Shown in pieces: positions 34,548 to 43,346 of a DNA stretch of 64,000 nucleotides. The position numbers and the translations under genes are program-made. The stretch spans positions 124,001 to 188,000 of the forward strand of contig NZ_JACYUD010000007.1 of NCBI RefSeq assembly GCF_014841565.1. Direction: 5' to 3'. Position 1 is the stretch's first letter. The number at the start of each line of letters is the position of its first letter. Below the pieces are notes generated by a model that saw nothing but the letters and a program-made list of their open reading frames with translations, was not told the origin of the DNA and searched no databases. The DNA is from Rhizobium sp. CFBP 8762 (lineage in GTDB: Bacteria > Pseudomonadota > Alphaproteobacteria > Rhizobiales > Rhizobiaceae).

Positions 34548-34652
34548 CATGCTGACGGTATCGGTGCGCCGCTGTTTGGCGTCCCTATCGCAATCCACAC
34601 ACGGGCCGGTGCCGCCGACATCGTTGCATCCGGTCTGCTGAACCTCAAATAA
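34548..34652 (+). pseudogene. Possible 3' coding remnant between permease and ATPase genes
   Basis: The 118 bp between the permease and ATPase genes contains a protein-like frame ending in a stop at 34650-34652 ([18 protein letters not shown], then [16 protein letters not shown]). It lies out of frame with the permease, has no start of its own, and I do not recognise the family. It reads like the C-terminus of an enzyme left after a deletion. Confidence 0.3.
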
Positions 34653-34663
34653 ACGGAGAGCCT

Positions 34664-35416
34664 ATGCCCGCACCTGTTGAGACAGATAGTGAAATCTCCC
34701 TGGTCGGCGTCCACAAATGGTATGGCGTGTACCATGCGCTTGACGACATCAACCTAGAGATCGGCCGGAAAGAACGGATTGTCATCTGCGGTCCCTCCGG
34801 GTCCGGTAAATCGACGTTGATCCGCTGCATCAACAGGCTCGAAACGCATCAGGAAGGGCGCATTATCGTCGGGGGCGTTGAACTGACGGACGATGAAAAG
34901 AACATTGATGTGGTGCGCCGGGAGGTCGGCATGGTGTTCCAGCATTTCAATCTGTTTCCCCACCTGACGATTCTGGAAAACTGTATTCTGGCGCCGGTAT
35001 GGGTGCGCAAAATGCCTAAGGCCAAGGCGACTGAGATCGCCATGCACTTTCTGGAACGGGTCCGCATTCCCGAACAGGCGGGTAAATATCCCGGACAGCT
35101 TTCAGGCGGTCAGCAACAGCGTGTCGCCATTGCCCGGGCTCTGTGCATGAACCCGAAGGTGATGCTGTTTGATGAGCCGACCTCGGCTCTGGACCCGGAA
35201 ATGGTAAAGGAAGTGCTCGATACCATGGTCTCACTGGCGCAGGAGGGCATGACGATGATTTGCGTGACGCATGAGATGGGCTTTGCCCGTCAGGTGGCCG
35301 ACCGCGTCATCTTCATGGATCAGGGCAAACTGATCGAGCAGGCGTCACCAAAGGAGTTTTTCGATAACCCGCAGAATGAACGCAGCCGGCTATTCCTCAG
35401 CCAAATACTGCACTGA
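34664..35416 (+). CDS. Polar amino-acid-type ABC importer ATPase (GlnQ-like)
   Basis: 250 residues. Walker [11 protein letters not shown]-loop [10 protein letters not shown], signature [10 protein letters not shown], Walker [13 protein letters not shown], switch His in CVTHEMGFA. All motifs are intact, as is normal for GlnQ/HisP-type ATPases that lack a TOBE domain. CGGAGAG precedes the ATG. Last gene of the importer operon, converging with the FrlD-like kinase gene 24 bp on. Confidence 0.93.
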   Translation: MPAPVETDSEISLVGVHKWYGVYHALDDINLEIGRKERIVICGPSGSGKSTLIRCINRLETHQEGRIIVGGVELTDDEKNIDVVRREVGMVFQHFNLFPHLTILENCILAPVWVRKMPKAKATEIAMHFLERVRIPEQAGKYPGQLSGGQQQRVAIARALCMNPKVMLFDEPTSALDPEMVKEVLDTMVSLAQEGMTMICVTHEMGFARQVADRVIFMDQGKLIEQASPKEFFDNPQNERSRLFLSQILH

Positions 35417-35440
35417 TACGCGCGCGCGCCGCGCCTCTGG

Positions 35441-36253
35441 TTATAATGGGTGGGGTTGCTGCGGAAAACCACCCGCGTGGCCGCAGGTCCGGGCGGCGCA
35501 ATCGCGGCCCGATATTAAACAGGCTTCCAGCCCCTCGCCTGCCAGAAATGCATGAAGAAACCCGGCGATGAAACTGTCGCCCGCGCCGGTCGTATCGACA
35601 ACGTCGACCGGGCTGATGCCGGTTTCGGCATAGGCACGCCCATTGGTCGCCGCCGAACCACCGCTACCACGGGTCACCACCCCCACACCGACACCTGAGG
35701 TCAGAAACTCCGCCAGCATCAAGGTCGCACGCACGAGGTCCTCCCCTGCCGAACCAAAGGCAATGGTCAAGGTATCGACACCCAAATGGGCAGCGTCATT
35801 GTTGACCGAAATATCCTGCGACACGCTGGGTTTTTCGGTTGCCAGCCTGCGGCGCACCGCACCTTCGTCCCGAATCCAGCCGATGTGAACATGATCCATG
35901 CCCGCAAGCACGGAGAAATCGGCTTCGGACGGACAGTAACGCTGGCAGACGCCAAATTCTTCGAAGGTAAAGACGCGGTCTCCGTCTGGCGTCAGATCGA
36001 TATTGGTATAGGCCGTTTCACCCGGCAAGATCTGCACATGGTCAACCGTCACGCCGTTCATGCGGAGAATATCCAGCGTCCGCCGGCCATCGGCATCGTT
36101 ACCAACGGCACCGAAATAGGCAACATCGTGACCCAGCAGTGCCAGCTGGATGGCAACGTTGACCGCATTGCCGCCGATCAGCGACTGACCAAGCGGCGGT
36201 TGAAAGCGATCAACGCAGTTATCGCCGACAACGGCAAATCGGTAACGGGACAT
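35441..36253 (-). CDS. frlD: PfkB-family kinase, FrlD-like fructosamine (fructoselysine) kinase
   Basis: 270 residues. N-terminal VVGDNCVDRFQPP and GGNAVNVAIQLALLG, and C-terminal anion-hole motif DTTGAGDSFIAGFLHAF followed by CAARTCGHAGG, parallel E. coli FrlD closely. FrlD phosphorylates the 6-position of fructoselysine. ATG 36253 has GAGG five bases upstream and places VVGDN at the family position; the GTG at 36286 lacks a site. It is downstream of the FrlB-like deglycase gene, same strand, 82 bp apart. Probable role: phosphorylate an imported Amadori compound; exact amine unknown. Confidence 0.78.
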   Translation of the reverse strand: MSRYRFAVVGDNCVDRFQPPLGQSLIGGNAVNVAIQLALLGHDVAYFGAVGNDADGRRTLDILRMNGVTVDHVQILPGETAYTNIDLTPDGDRVFTFEEFGVCQRYCPSEADFSVLAGMDHVHIGWIRDEGAVRRRLATEKPSVSQDISVNNDAAHLGVDTLTIAFGSAGEDLVRATLMLAEFLTSGVGVGVVTRGSGGSAATNGRAYAETGISPVDVVDTTGAGDSFIAGFLHAFLAGEGLEACLISGRDCAARTCGHAGGFPQQPHPL

Positions 36254-36335
36254 GAAACCTCGGATGACGTGCTGCGAAACGGGCACTGGCGATCAGCCTA
36301 GCACCCGCTCTTTGCCAAATCCAAAATAAATTGGC

Positions 36336-37367
36336 TCAATACGCAACGCGCTTGTAATAGCGGCGGGTTGTCAGGGGGTGGTTGCGCATGACTTCGAGAT
36401 GCGCGCTGATGCGTTCCAGCACGGCGGACAACAGAAGCGGCGAAATCAGTCCGCGAACCTCCGGCGAAATGCCCGGTAGATCAAAGCTGGCCGTATCGAG
36501 CACAGTCAAACGATCGGTGTAGGTACGGGCAAAGGTTTCCACACGGTCTGCCAAGGGGCGGCAGTCGTCTTCTCCCTTGAACAGGATTACGCTGACGTCC
36601 TTTTCGACCAGTTCCAGCGTGCCGTGGAAGAAATCAGATGCATGCACAGGGCGCGTGCGAATCCACTGCATTTCCTCCAGTATGCACATGCCGTAGTAGA
36701 ACGCTTCCGGCCAGACATTTCCGGCACCGGTGACAATGTGATAATTCGACCCTGCCAGAATACGGGCGAAGTCCTCGGCCTTGTTTTCATAGGCGCGCTT
36801 CATGTCGACGAGGCGCGTTGGCAACGTGTGCAACTCACCGACAACCTGATCGTAATTGGCAATCTCGCCCCGGTGCTTCATCAGCGAAAGAGCGATCAGC
36901 AGCGATTGCAGGTAGAACGACTCGCACGACGTATCATCCTCGGCAAAGTTTACAAAGACATGGTCTCCCCCTTGCCCGAGCGGGGTTTCCTGATGGCCAA
37001 CGAGGGTTAAAACCGTTGCGCCCGCTTCCTTTACCTTTGCCACCAGCGCGACGCTTTCCATGGTTGTTCCCGACAGCGACGGCATGACAACAATGGATTT
37101 GCGCGACAGGTTCACCGAACCGGTGATCAATAGTTCAGCGGTCAAATCCAGAAACACCGGAAATTTCGACTTGCGTTGCAGCAGTTGATAGGCTGGCTGC
37201 ATCAAAATGGCCGCACCGCCAGTTCCAAGGAAAAACAGGTTGTCCGCACCGGCATCAAGGCAGGCTTTGATCACCGCGTCAAACCGCTTTGCCATGCCAA
37301 CGGCACCCGACTGGATGCGTATATATCGGTCCTCGTCAAAATTCAGCATGGCGGTTGCATTCAACAT
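36336..37367 (-). CDS. frlB: SIS-domain fructosamine-6-phosphate deglycase, FrlB-like
   Basis: 343 residues. Two SIS (sugar isomerase) domains: LFFLGTGGAAILMQP and the Ser-rich VVMPSLSGTTMESV loop in the first, GAGNVWPEAFYYGMCILEEMQW and HASDFFHGTLELVE in the second. The C-terminal NHPLTTRRYYKRVAY matches the FrlB ending in spacing and chemistry. FrlB cleaves fructoselysine-6-phosphate to glucose-6-phosphate and lysine. ATG 37367 with AAGGATT upstream is chosen over the TTG 21 bases earlier. It is the first gene of the minus operon, with TTGTAAGACAA 30 bp ahead, divergent from gntR. Confidence 0.78.
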   Translation of the reverse strand: MLNATAMLNFDEDRYIRIQSGAVGMAKRFDAVIKACLDAGADNLFFLGTGGAAILMQPAYQLLQRKSKFPVFLDLTAELLITGSVNLSRKSIVVMPSLSGTTMESVALVAKVKEAGATVLTLVGHQETPLGQGGDHVFVNFAEDDTSCESFYLQSLLIALSLMKHRGEIANYDQVVGELHTLPTRLVDMKRAYENKAEDFARILAGSNYHIVTGAGNVWPEAFYYGMCILEEMQWIRTRPVHASDFFHGTLELVEKDVSVILFKGEDDCRPLADRVETFARTYTDRLTVLDTASFDLPGISPEVRGLISPLLLSAVLERISAHLEVMRNHPLTTRRYYKRVAY

Positions 37368-37396
37368 TCTGGGAATCCTTATTGGCAAAATAAATG

Positions 37397-37407
37397 TTGT
37401 AAGACAA
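37397..37407. promoter_or_regulatory. GntR-type operator upstream of frlB-like gene
   Basis: TTGTAAGACAA, one base different from the perfect palindrome TTGTCAGACAA at 37525-37535, located 30 bp before the FrlB-like start codon in the divergent frlB-gntR region. Confidence 0.6.
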
Positions 37408-37524
37408 CTGACATCTCTGCATCAGGCTGTCAAGCGGGATGCGTTTTGCTCACAGATTGACGACGCTGCTCCAAGGAAGACGCGTTGCATGCGACCTCCC
37501 GGGGCTTGCTTGACCTTTGCATAT

Positions 37525-37535
37525 TTGTCAGACAA
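37525..37535. promoter_or_regulatory. GntR-type operator at the gntR promoter
   Basis: Perfect palindrome TTGTC-A-GACAA located between a possible -35 (TTGACC, 37510-37515) and -10 (CAATAA, 37533-37538), where a repressor would block RNA polymerase. Same motif as at 31332 and 37397. Confidence 0.6.
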
Positions 37536-37555
37536 TAAGGACAGCGCTGAAACAT

Positions 37556-38299
37556 ATGAGGATTGCCTTGGACGAGCCCCTTCGTGATACGCGCACACTG
37601 GTTATCCAGCTACGCGATCGTATTGCCGACCTGATACGCGATGAAGGTTTGCAACCGGGCGATAAACTTCCGACGGAAGCACAGCTGACGGCCCGTTTTA
37701 AGATTTCCCGTGCAGCCTTGCGCGAAGCGCTGAAACTTCTGGAGCAAGACGATATTATCTACGTGGAGCACGGGCGTGGCCGGTTTATTTCAGCCATGTC
37801 CGCGGTGCACGTCGACAGGCCGATAACCGTATTTGAAAGCGTCACCGATATGGTGGTGCAGTACGGGTATGAGCCTCAAAACCGGGTGTTGTCGATCTCC
37901 GAAGAAACGCCGGACGCCACGATTGCCAAGCAATTGCGCCTCGGTGACGGTGAACGCGTTATTCGCGTCGAGCGTCTGCGGCTGGAGAACAACACACCGA
38001 TTCTTTACTGTCTCGATTATGTGCCGCGCAGCATCATTCCATCCCGCCTCTACGATATCGACTGGAGTGGATCGCTGCTGTCGCTTCTCGAAAAATACAA
38101 GCAGCGCCCGCGCATGTCTGCCGCATCTGTGACCGCTGTCATGCTGCCCGCAGATGTGGTGGACCGCAACGATCTCAGCGACTTCGGCCCCGCGCTACTC
38201 ATCACTGAAACCTGCTTCAACACCACAGGTGTTCCCGTGATCTACGCCGTGGATTACCACAGAGGCAGCCATTTTTCCTTCAGTTTCGCACGCAAGTAG
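37556..38299 (+). CDS. GntR/HutC-family regulator (FrlR-like)
   Basis: 247 residues. Winged helix-turn-helix (LRDRIADLIRDEGLQPGDKLPTEAQLTARFKISRAALREALKLLEQ) and a UTRA effector domain (ERVIRVERLRLENNTPILYCLDYVP). The start is uncertain: ATG 37556 or TTG 37568, the latter with GAGG well placed. FrlR of E. coli is in the same family. Divergent from the FrlB-like gene. The motif TTGTCAGACAA recurs at its own promoter, at frlB and at the importer operon, which makes it the likely shared repressor of all three. Confidence 0.88.
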   Translation: MRIALDEPLRDTRTLVIQLRDRIADLIRDEGLQPGDKLPTEAQLTARFKISRAALREALKLLEQDDIIYVEHGRGRFISAMSAVHVDRPITVFESVTDMVVQYGYEPQNRVLSISEETPDATIAKQLRLGDGERVIRVERLRLENNTPILYCLDYVPRSIIPSRLYDIDWSGSLLSLLEKYKQRPRMSAASVTAVMLPADVVDRNDLSDFGPALLITETCFNTTGVPVIYAVDYHRGSHFSFSFARK

Positions 38300-38335
38300 G
38301 TGCACATCCCGTCGTGCCCTGCTCGGCAATAATAG

Positions 38336-38382
38336 TCTACTCATTAGATAGATTATAGTATCCGGTCCCTTATCGAAGGGAC
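38336..38382 (+). promoter_or_regulatory. Upstream region of the sulfur-type operon: dyad and hairpin
   Basis: The 135 bp before the monooxygenase gene contains TCTA-N5-TAGA (38336-38348) in an AT-rich stretch and a 7 bp hairpin GTCCCTT / AAGGGAC (38365-38382). Either may regulate the operon; I recognise no named motif. Confidence 0.3.
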
Positions 38383-38434
38383 TGTGCTGGCTACACTCCC
38401 GTCAACGAATTCTTCGCTGACAAAGGGATAGCTT

Positions 38435-39796
38435 TTGACCCGCCGCCTTATTTATAACGGATTTCTTCACCTCACGCCCAATCATCATAGCCACGGCTAC
38501 TGGCGCACGCCTGAAGGCCAGGTCCAGTACGGCTATTCCAAGCTCCAGCCCTATGTGGATGTGGTCAAAACGCTGGAGCGCGGCCGCTTCGATACGCTGT
38601 TTCTGGCGGATGTGTCCGGCGTTTATGACTTTGAACACTCCATCCGCGCCGGATCGCAATTTCCCTCGGCCGACCCGATCACGATCATTTCGGCGCTGGG
38701 CCTTGCCACCGAGCATCTGGGGCTTGCGGTCACCAGCAACATCATTCAGAGCCACCCATTTGCCTTTGCGCGGCAATTGTCCTCACTCGATCATTATACC
38801 AACGGACGGGTTGGCTGGAATATCGTTACCAGCTACCTCACCAACGGTTTCCAGAATTTCGGCTATGACGATATCGTGCCGCATGACGAGCGCTACACCT
38901 GGGCGCAGGAATATCTCGACGTTACCTACAAGCTTTGGGAGCACTCCTGGGAAGAGGGCGCCGTTCTGCACGATCCCGAAACCAACCGCTTTTTTGATCG
39001 CGACCGAATTCACCGGATTGACCATGTCGGTGAGCGCTACAAGGTCGCCGGACCCCACATCGTGGAACCCTCCCCGCAACGCACGCCGGTGCTGTTTCAG
39101 GCGGGCAATTCAACAGCGGGGCGGGAGTTTGCCGTTCGCAATGCGGAGGTTACGTTTCTGCCATCCGCCACGCCGGAAGCAGCGGCCCGCGATATCGCTA
39201 TTCTCAACGATCTGGCCCGCCAGCACGGTCGCGATCCCAATTCGCTGAAAAAGATCGTGACGCTGTCCACCGTTATCGGATCGACGGAGGAAGAGGCCAA
39301 GCGCAAGCAGTCCTACCTCTGGGACAATACGGATTTCAACGCACTTCAGGCCTTCCTCAGCGGCGGCAGCGGCATTGATTATTTCAGCATTTCCCCGGAC
39401 ACGACCATCGGCGAGCTGAAACAGAAATATGAGACGAGCGAGCATGTCCGAAGCGGGTTTCGGCGCATTCTCGATGCCAATCCCGATCTGGATCTCGACT
39501 CGACCTGGGGCGAGCACCTCATCAAAACGGCGCTGTTGCCCGGTCGCTTCGCCGGCACACCGGAGCAGATTGCCGATGAAGTGCAGCGCTTTGCCGATGC
39601 GGGCGTCGATGGCTTCAACGTCGTTCCTATTACCACGCTCGGCTGGTGGGACGAGTGGGTGGATAACGTCGTTCCCGTGCTTCAGGCCCGGGGACTGGCG
39701 CAGACCGAGTATGCGCCGGGCACGCTGCGCCAGAAGCTTTTCGGCACCGGCGACCGGCTTCCCGACACGCACCATGCGCGCACCATCGGCCTGTAA
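38435..39796 (+). CDS. Luciferase-like flavin-dependent monooxygenase (NtaA/SnaA/DszA type)
   Basis: 453 residues. LLM fold of the NtaA/SnaA/DszA group: TRRLIYNGFLHLTPNHHSHGYWR at the N-terminus, LEPWNP-region counterpart HPFAFARQLSSLDHYTNGRVGWNIVTSY, and QAGNSTAGREFAVRNAE. It needs FMNH2 and O2 and usually breaks C-S or C-N bonds. No ATG is available; TTG 38435 with AGGGA upstream is the start. First gene of a cluster with a peptide/nickel-type ABC importer and a DszC-like enzyme, the common layout for organosulfur scavenging. Confidence 0.85.
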   Translation: MTRRLIYNGFLHLTPNHHSHGYWRTPEGQVQYGYSKLQPYVDVVKTLERGRFDTLFLADVSGVYDFEHSIRAGSQFPSADPITIISALGLATEHLGLAVTSNIIQSHPFAFARQLSSLDHYTNGRVGWNIVTSYLTNGFQNFGYDDIVPHDERYTWAQEYLDVTYKLWEHSWEEGAVLHDPETNRFFDRDRIHRIDHVGERYKVAGPHIVEPSPQRTPVLFQAGNSTAGREFAVRNAEVTFLPSATPEAAARDIAILNDLARQHGRDPNSLKKIVTLSTVIGSTEEEAKRKQSYLWDNTDFNALQAFLSGGSGIDYFSISPDTTIGELKQKYETSEHVRSGFRRILDANPDLDLDSTWGEHLIKTALLPGRFAGTPEQIADEVQRFADAGVDGFNVVPITTLGWWDEWVDNVVPVLQARGLAQTEYAPGTLRQKLFGTGDRLPDTHHARTIGL

Positions 39797-39841
39797 CCGG
39801 CCAATTGGCTTTCAATCCTTGAATAAAGAACGAGCAACACA

Positions 39842-41455
39842 ATGACGAACCACATCTTTCGCCGAACAACCGCTTCTCTCGCCACGGCAACCATGCTGTG
39901 TGTTTGCGGTTTTGCGGCCACAACAGCCAGCGCGGCTGATGAACAACGCATTGAGGGCGGCACCATAACCTATGTGCACGAGCAGGAGCCGCCATGCCTG
40001 TGGGGCGGCTGGGTGCAGCAGGCCTACCTGTCCCGGCAGGTCTTCGACTATCTGGTCAGCTACGACAAGGGTGCGATCCGGCCATGGCTTGCCACCGAAT
40101 GGAGCGAATCCCAGGATCGAAAGACGATCACGTTCCACCTGCGCAAGGATGTAACCTTTACCGATGGCGACCGGTTTGATGCTGATGCGGTGGTGGCAAA
40201 CTATCCCGCGTGGGAAGGCGGCATCGGTTGGCACGGCTTCACCTATATGAAGGGGTTCACCAAGGTCGATGATTATACGGTCAAGCTGCATTTGTCGGAG
40301 CCGAACCCGGAAATCTACAACATTCTGGCCAACGGCCATTACGGCTTTCAATCGCCCAAATCCATTGCCAGCAATAGCAAGGAACAGAAGTGCCTGACGC
40401 CGGTTGGAACCGGTCCATGGAAGGTTGAAAAATGGGCGCGTGGCTCCGGCATCAGCTTCGTGCGCAACGACAGCTATAACTGGGCACCTCCGAATGCCGC
40501 GCACAACGGCCCCTCCTATGCCGAGCGGCTGGAATGGCGGTTCGTGCCCGATGCCACCACCCGCTGGGGAGCACTGACCAGCGGCGAAGCCAATGTGGCC
40601 TACCAACCGCCATCAGTGCAGTGGAAGGCCGCGCAGCAGGAGTTCCAGACGCTGTCCTTCGTCGCCACCGGCCGCCCGCAGGGCCTGTCGTTCAACGTGG
40701 CCAAGGGGCCGTTTACCGACCAGAGGCTGCGGCAGGCCTTTGTTTACGCAACGGACCGCAAGCGCATCGTGGATGCCGTGTTCAAAGGCGCCGTACCCTT
40801 CGAGGGCAACGGTGCGCTGAGCAAGACCACGCCGCTCTACCACAATGTGGACGGCGACTATCCCTATGATGTGACCAAGGCCAATGCGCTGCTGGATGAG
40901 GCAGGCTGGACCGGGCGTGACGCGGACAACTACCGCACCAAGGATGGCAAGACGCTGGAAGCCCGCCTGCCCTTCAATCAGGCCATTATCGATTCCGAAG
41001 GCGCAATTGCCCTCCAGGTCATTCAGGATCAGGTCAAGGCCGTTGGCATCAAGGTGAAGCTCATTCCGCTGACCCAGACGGAAGGTTTTGCCGGTGCCTA
41101 TTCCAAGCCCGATGACAAGGAAATCAGCTTCGGCTACTGGGTTTGGCCATCGCCCAACATTCTCGATATCGTCTATAACGACACGCTGAACGGTCATCCC
41201 AACGGCAACAACACGAGCTTCTTCAGCAATGCCGAGGTGGAAGACCAGATACTGGACGCCCAGCGCGAGCCGGACCCGAAAGCGCGCACTGAAAAATTTG
41301 CGAAGCTACAGCAGTGGTTCGATGATCAGGCTGTGGCAATCGGGGTCTACAATTTCACCTATAACGTCGCCGTTGCGAATAATCTGAAGGGCCTCTGGCA
41401 GGATCAGGGCAACGGCCTCCTGAACTTCAACGACGCCTATTTCGTGAAGGAGTAA
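39842..41455 (+). CDS. ABC importer binding protein, family 5 (KPN_01854-like)
   Basis: 537 residues. Signal peptide 1-31 (cleavage after TTASA). SBP family 5 (peptide/nickel) fold: LATEWSESQDRKTITFHLRKDVTFTDG and a C-terminal half ending in FNDAYFVKE. It resembles the KPN_01854-type subgroup that travels with luciferase-like monooxygenases (from memory of that family). AGAACGAGC lies before the ATG. Periplasmic receptor for the importer encoded by the next three genes; the ligand is probably a sulfur compound rather than a peptide, by context. Confidence 0.85.
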   Translation: MTNHIFRRTTASLATATMLCVCGFAATTASAADEQRIEGGTITYVHEQEPPCLWGGWVQQAYLSRQVFDYLVSYDKGAIRPWLATEWSESQDRKTITFHLRKDVTFTDGDRFDADAVVANYPAWEGGIGWHGFTYMKGFTKVDDYTVKLHLSEPNPEIYNILANGHYGFQSPKSIASNSKEQKCLTPVGTGPWKVEKWARGSGISFVRNDSYNWAPPNAAHNGPSYAERLEWRFVPDATTRWGALTSGEANVAYQPPSVQWKAAQQEFQTLSFVATGRPQGLSFNVAKGPFTDQRLRQAFVYATDRKRIVDAVFKGAVPFEGNGALSKTTPLYHNVDGDYPYDVTKANALLDEAGWTGRDADNYRTKDGKTLEARLPFNQAIIDSEGAIALQVIQDQVKAVGIKVKLIPLTQTEGFAGAYSKPDDKEISFGYWVWPSPNILDIVYNDTLNGHPNGNNTSFFSNAEVEDQILDAQREPDPKARTEKFAKLQQWFDDQAVAIGVYNFTYNVAVANNLKGLWQDQGNGLLNFNDAYFVKE

Positions 41456-41460
41456 GGCTC

Positions 41461-42474
41461 ATGTCCGTCTTGTCCACCATTGACGAGCCAGCGGTGATCA
41501 CCAGCGCGGTTTCCACCCCGCGCCCTGCCTTTACGCTGCTGCGTACAATCCTGTACCGCTTTGCCTCCGCGCTGTTTGTTCTGTGGGGTACGGTGACGAT
41601 TACCTTTCTGGTGCTGACGACGCTGCCGGGGGACCGGGCCACGATCCTGCTCAACATCACCTCCGGGCAGGCGATTGAACGCACGCCGGAGGAACTGGCA
41701 CCCATCAATGCGCTGTATGGTTTTGACCGGCCCGTGCTGGAGCAATACGTGCATTACGTTCTGGGACTGCTGCGTGGAGACCTTGGCCTGTCCTATGAGC
41801 TGCAACGGCCAGTGCTCAGCATTATCGCGGAGCAGATCGCGCCCACCTTTACGCTGGCCGTATCGGCGCTGGTGCTGGCCTGGGCCTTTACCGTTCCGTG
41901 GACGCTGCTGACGGCGGGGCGCGGAAGACGCATCGGGTCTGTTGGTTCGGCAACCGAAACCATCATGGCGGGCTTGCCGCAATACTGGGTCGGCATTCTC
42001 CTTCTCATCGTGTTTGCGGTACAGTTCCGCTGGTTCCCGGTGATTGGCGGAACGGGCTTTGCGGGCACGGTGCTGCCCACCATTACCCTTGCCATTCCGC
42101 TGGCTGGCTTCCTCGGCCAGTCGATCCGCAGCGAGTTTGACAGGACCATGCATGAGCCCTTCGTCCTGTCCGCCCGCGCGCGCGGCATGAGCCGCGCCGG
42201 TGTGCGGGCGCGCCATGTGCTGCGCCACGCGCTGATCCCCGGCATTACGCTCAGCGGCTGGGCCATCGGTCATCTGCTATCGGGAACGGTGCTGGTGGAA
42301 ACTGTTTTTGCCCGCCCCGGCCTTGGCTCCGTGCTGGTCAATGCCGTCAGCAACAAGGATTTCGCCCTTGTTTCAGGCATCCTGATCCTCAACAGCTTTC
42401 TTTACGTCGTGATCAATCTCATCGTCGATATGATTTACCTTACCGTTGATCCGAGATTGCGGAGCGCGACATGA
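41461..42474 (+). CDS. ABC importer permease, DppB-like
   Basis: 337 residues, six membrane segments. DppB/OppB hallmarks: LFVLWGTVTITFLVLTTLPGD near the start, LYGFDRPVLEQYVHYVLGLLRGDLGLSY, and the EAA loop ARARGMSRAGVRARHVLRHALIPGI. Five bases after the binding-protein stop; AAGGAGTAAGG precedes the ATG. Overlaps the second permease gene by four bases. Forms the membrane channel with 42471-43346. Confidence 0.92.
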   Translation: MSVLSTIDEPAVITSAVSTPRPAFTLLRTILYRFASALFVLWGTVTITFLVLTTLPGDRATILLNITSGQAIERTPEELAPINALYGFDRPVLEQYVHYVLGLLRGDLGLSYELQRPVLSIIAEQIAPTFTLAVSALVLAWAFTVPWTLLTAGRGRRIGSVGSATETIMAGLPQYWVGILLLIVFAVQFRWFPVIGGTGFAGTVLPTITLAIPLAGFLGQSIRSEFDRTMHEPFVLSARARGMSRAGVRARHVLRHALIPGITLSGWAIGHLLSGTVLVETVFARPGLGSVLVNAVSNKDFALVSGILILNSFLYVVINLIVDMIYLTVDPRLRSAT

Positions 42475-43346
42475 CCGTAACCGTCACCAACCCTGCCAAT
42501 TCGATAGATCACCGCAAAAGCCGCTGGCGACACTGGGTGCTGCATGTGCCCGTTGCCGTCTGGCTGTCCGTGTTCATCGCACTGTTCTTCATCATCGCGG
42601 CTGCCGCGCCCGCCGCGCTGGCAACGCATTCACCATTCGATACGGATTTGCTCAGCGCGCTGACGCCACCGACCTCTGACCACTGGCTTGGCACGGACGA
42701 TATCGGGCGGGATCTGTACAGCCGCATTGTATGGGGCACGCGGGAATCGCTCCTGATTGGTCTGGGAGCCATGGCCGTGGCGCTGAGCGGCGCACTGGTG
42801 CTTGGATTTTCCGCAGCGCTGGGGCCGAAATGGATTGCCGAACCCATCAACCGCATCCTCGAAATCCTGTTGGCATTCCCAACGCTGTTGCTGGCACTGC
42901 TGTTCGTGGCGCTGCTGGGGCCATCGGCTAGCAGCCTGCTCATTTCCGTGGGCATTGGCACAGCACCCGGCTATGCGCGGCTGATCCGGGCGCAGGCGCT
43001 GAAGGTCAAAGGGTCCGGCTACGTGGAAGCCGCATGGGCGCTGGGCCATACCCGCACATCCGTTTTTCTGCAGCATATCGCCCCCAATGCGTTCCGCCCG
43101 CTGGTGGCGCTCGTGGCGCTGGGCATTGGTCAGTCCGTGGTTTGGGCGTCCGGCCTGTCGTTTCTCGGGCTGGGGGTCGCGCCGCCATCGCCGGAATGGG
43201 GAGCGCTGCTGGAATCTGGCAAGGCAAACATCACCGTGGCGTGGTGGCTGGAAATATTTCCTGGCATCGCCATCGTGCTGGTCGCGCTCTCATTCACGCA
43301 AATCGGGCAATATATTCAGGACCGGCTGGAAGGACAGACACAATGA
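42471..43346 (+). CDS. ABC importer permease, DppC-like
   Basis: 291 residues. One N-terminal helix, then the conserved LGTDDIGRDLYSRIVWGTRESLLIG of DppC/OppC proteins, and the EAA loop VKGSGYVEAAWALGHTRTSVFLQHIAPNA. It ends in the family's typical P-S-P-E-W-G-A-L-L segment. ATGA overlaps on both sides (with the DppB-like gene and the ATPase) show one translationally coupled operon. Confidence 0.92.
   Translation: MTVTVTNPANSIDHRKSRWRHWVLHVPVAVWLSVFIALFFIIAAAAPAALATHSPFDTDLLSALTPPTSDHWLGTDDIGRDLYSRIVWGTRESLLIGLGAMAVALSGALVLGFSAALGPKWIAEPINRILEILLAFPTLLLALLFVALLGPSASSLLISVGIGTAPGYARLIRAQALKVKGSGYVEAAWALGHTRTSVFLQHIAPNAFRPLVALVALGIGQSVVWASGLSFLGLGVAPPSPEWGALLESGKANITVAWWLEIFPGIAIVLVALSFTQIGQYIQDRLEGQTQ

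Noticed and set aside
35417-35440. Terminator between the GlnQ-like ATPase and FrlD-like kinase
   Set aside because: The alternating GCGCGC run can self-pair but has neither a defined stem-loop nor a T-run.
43034-43342. N-terminal extension of the fused ABC ATPase
   Set aside because: It overlaps the DppC-like permease in another frame; ATG 43343 with the ATGA overlap is the natural start.
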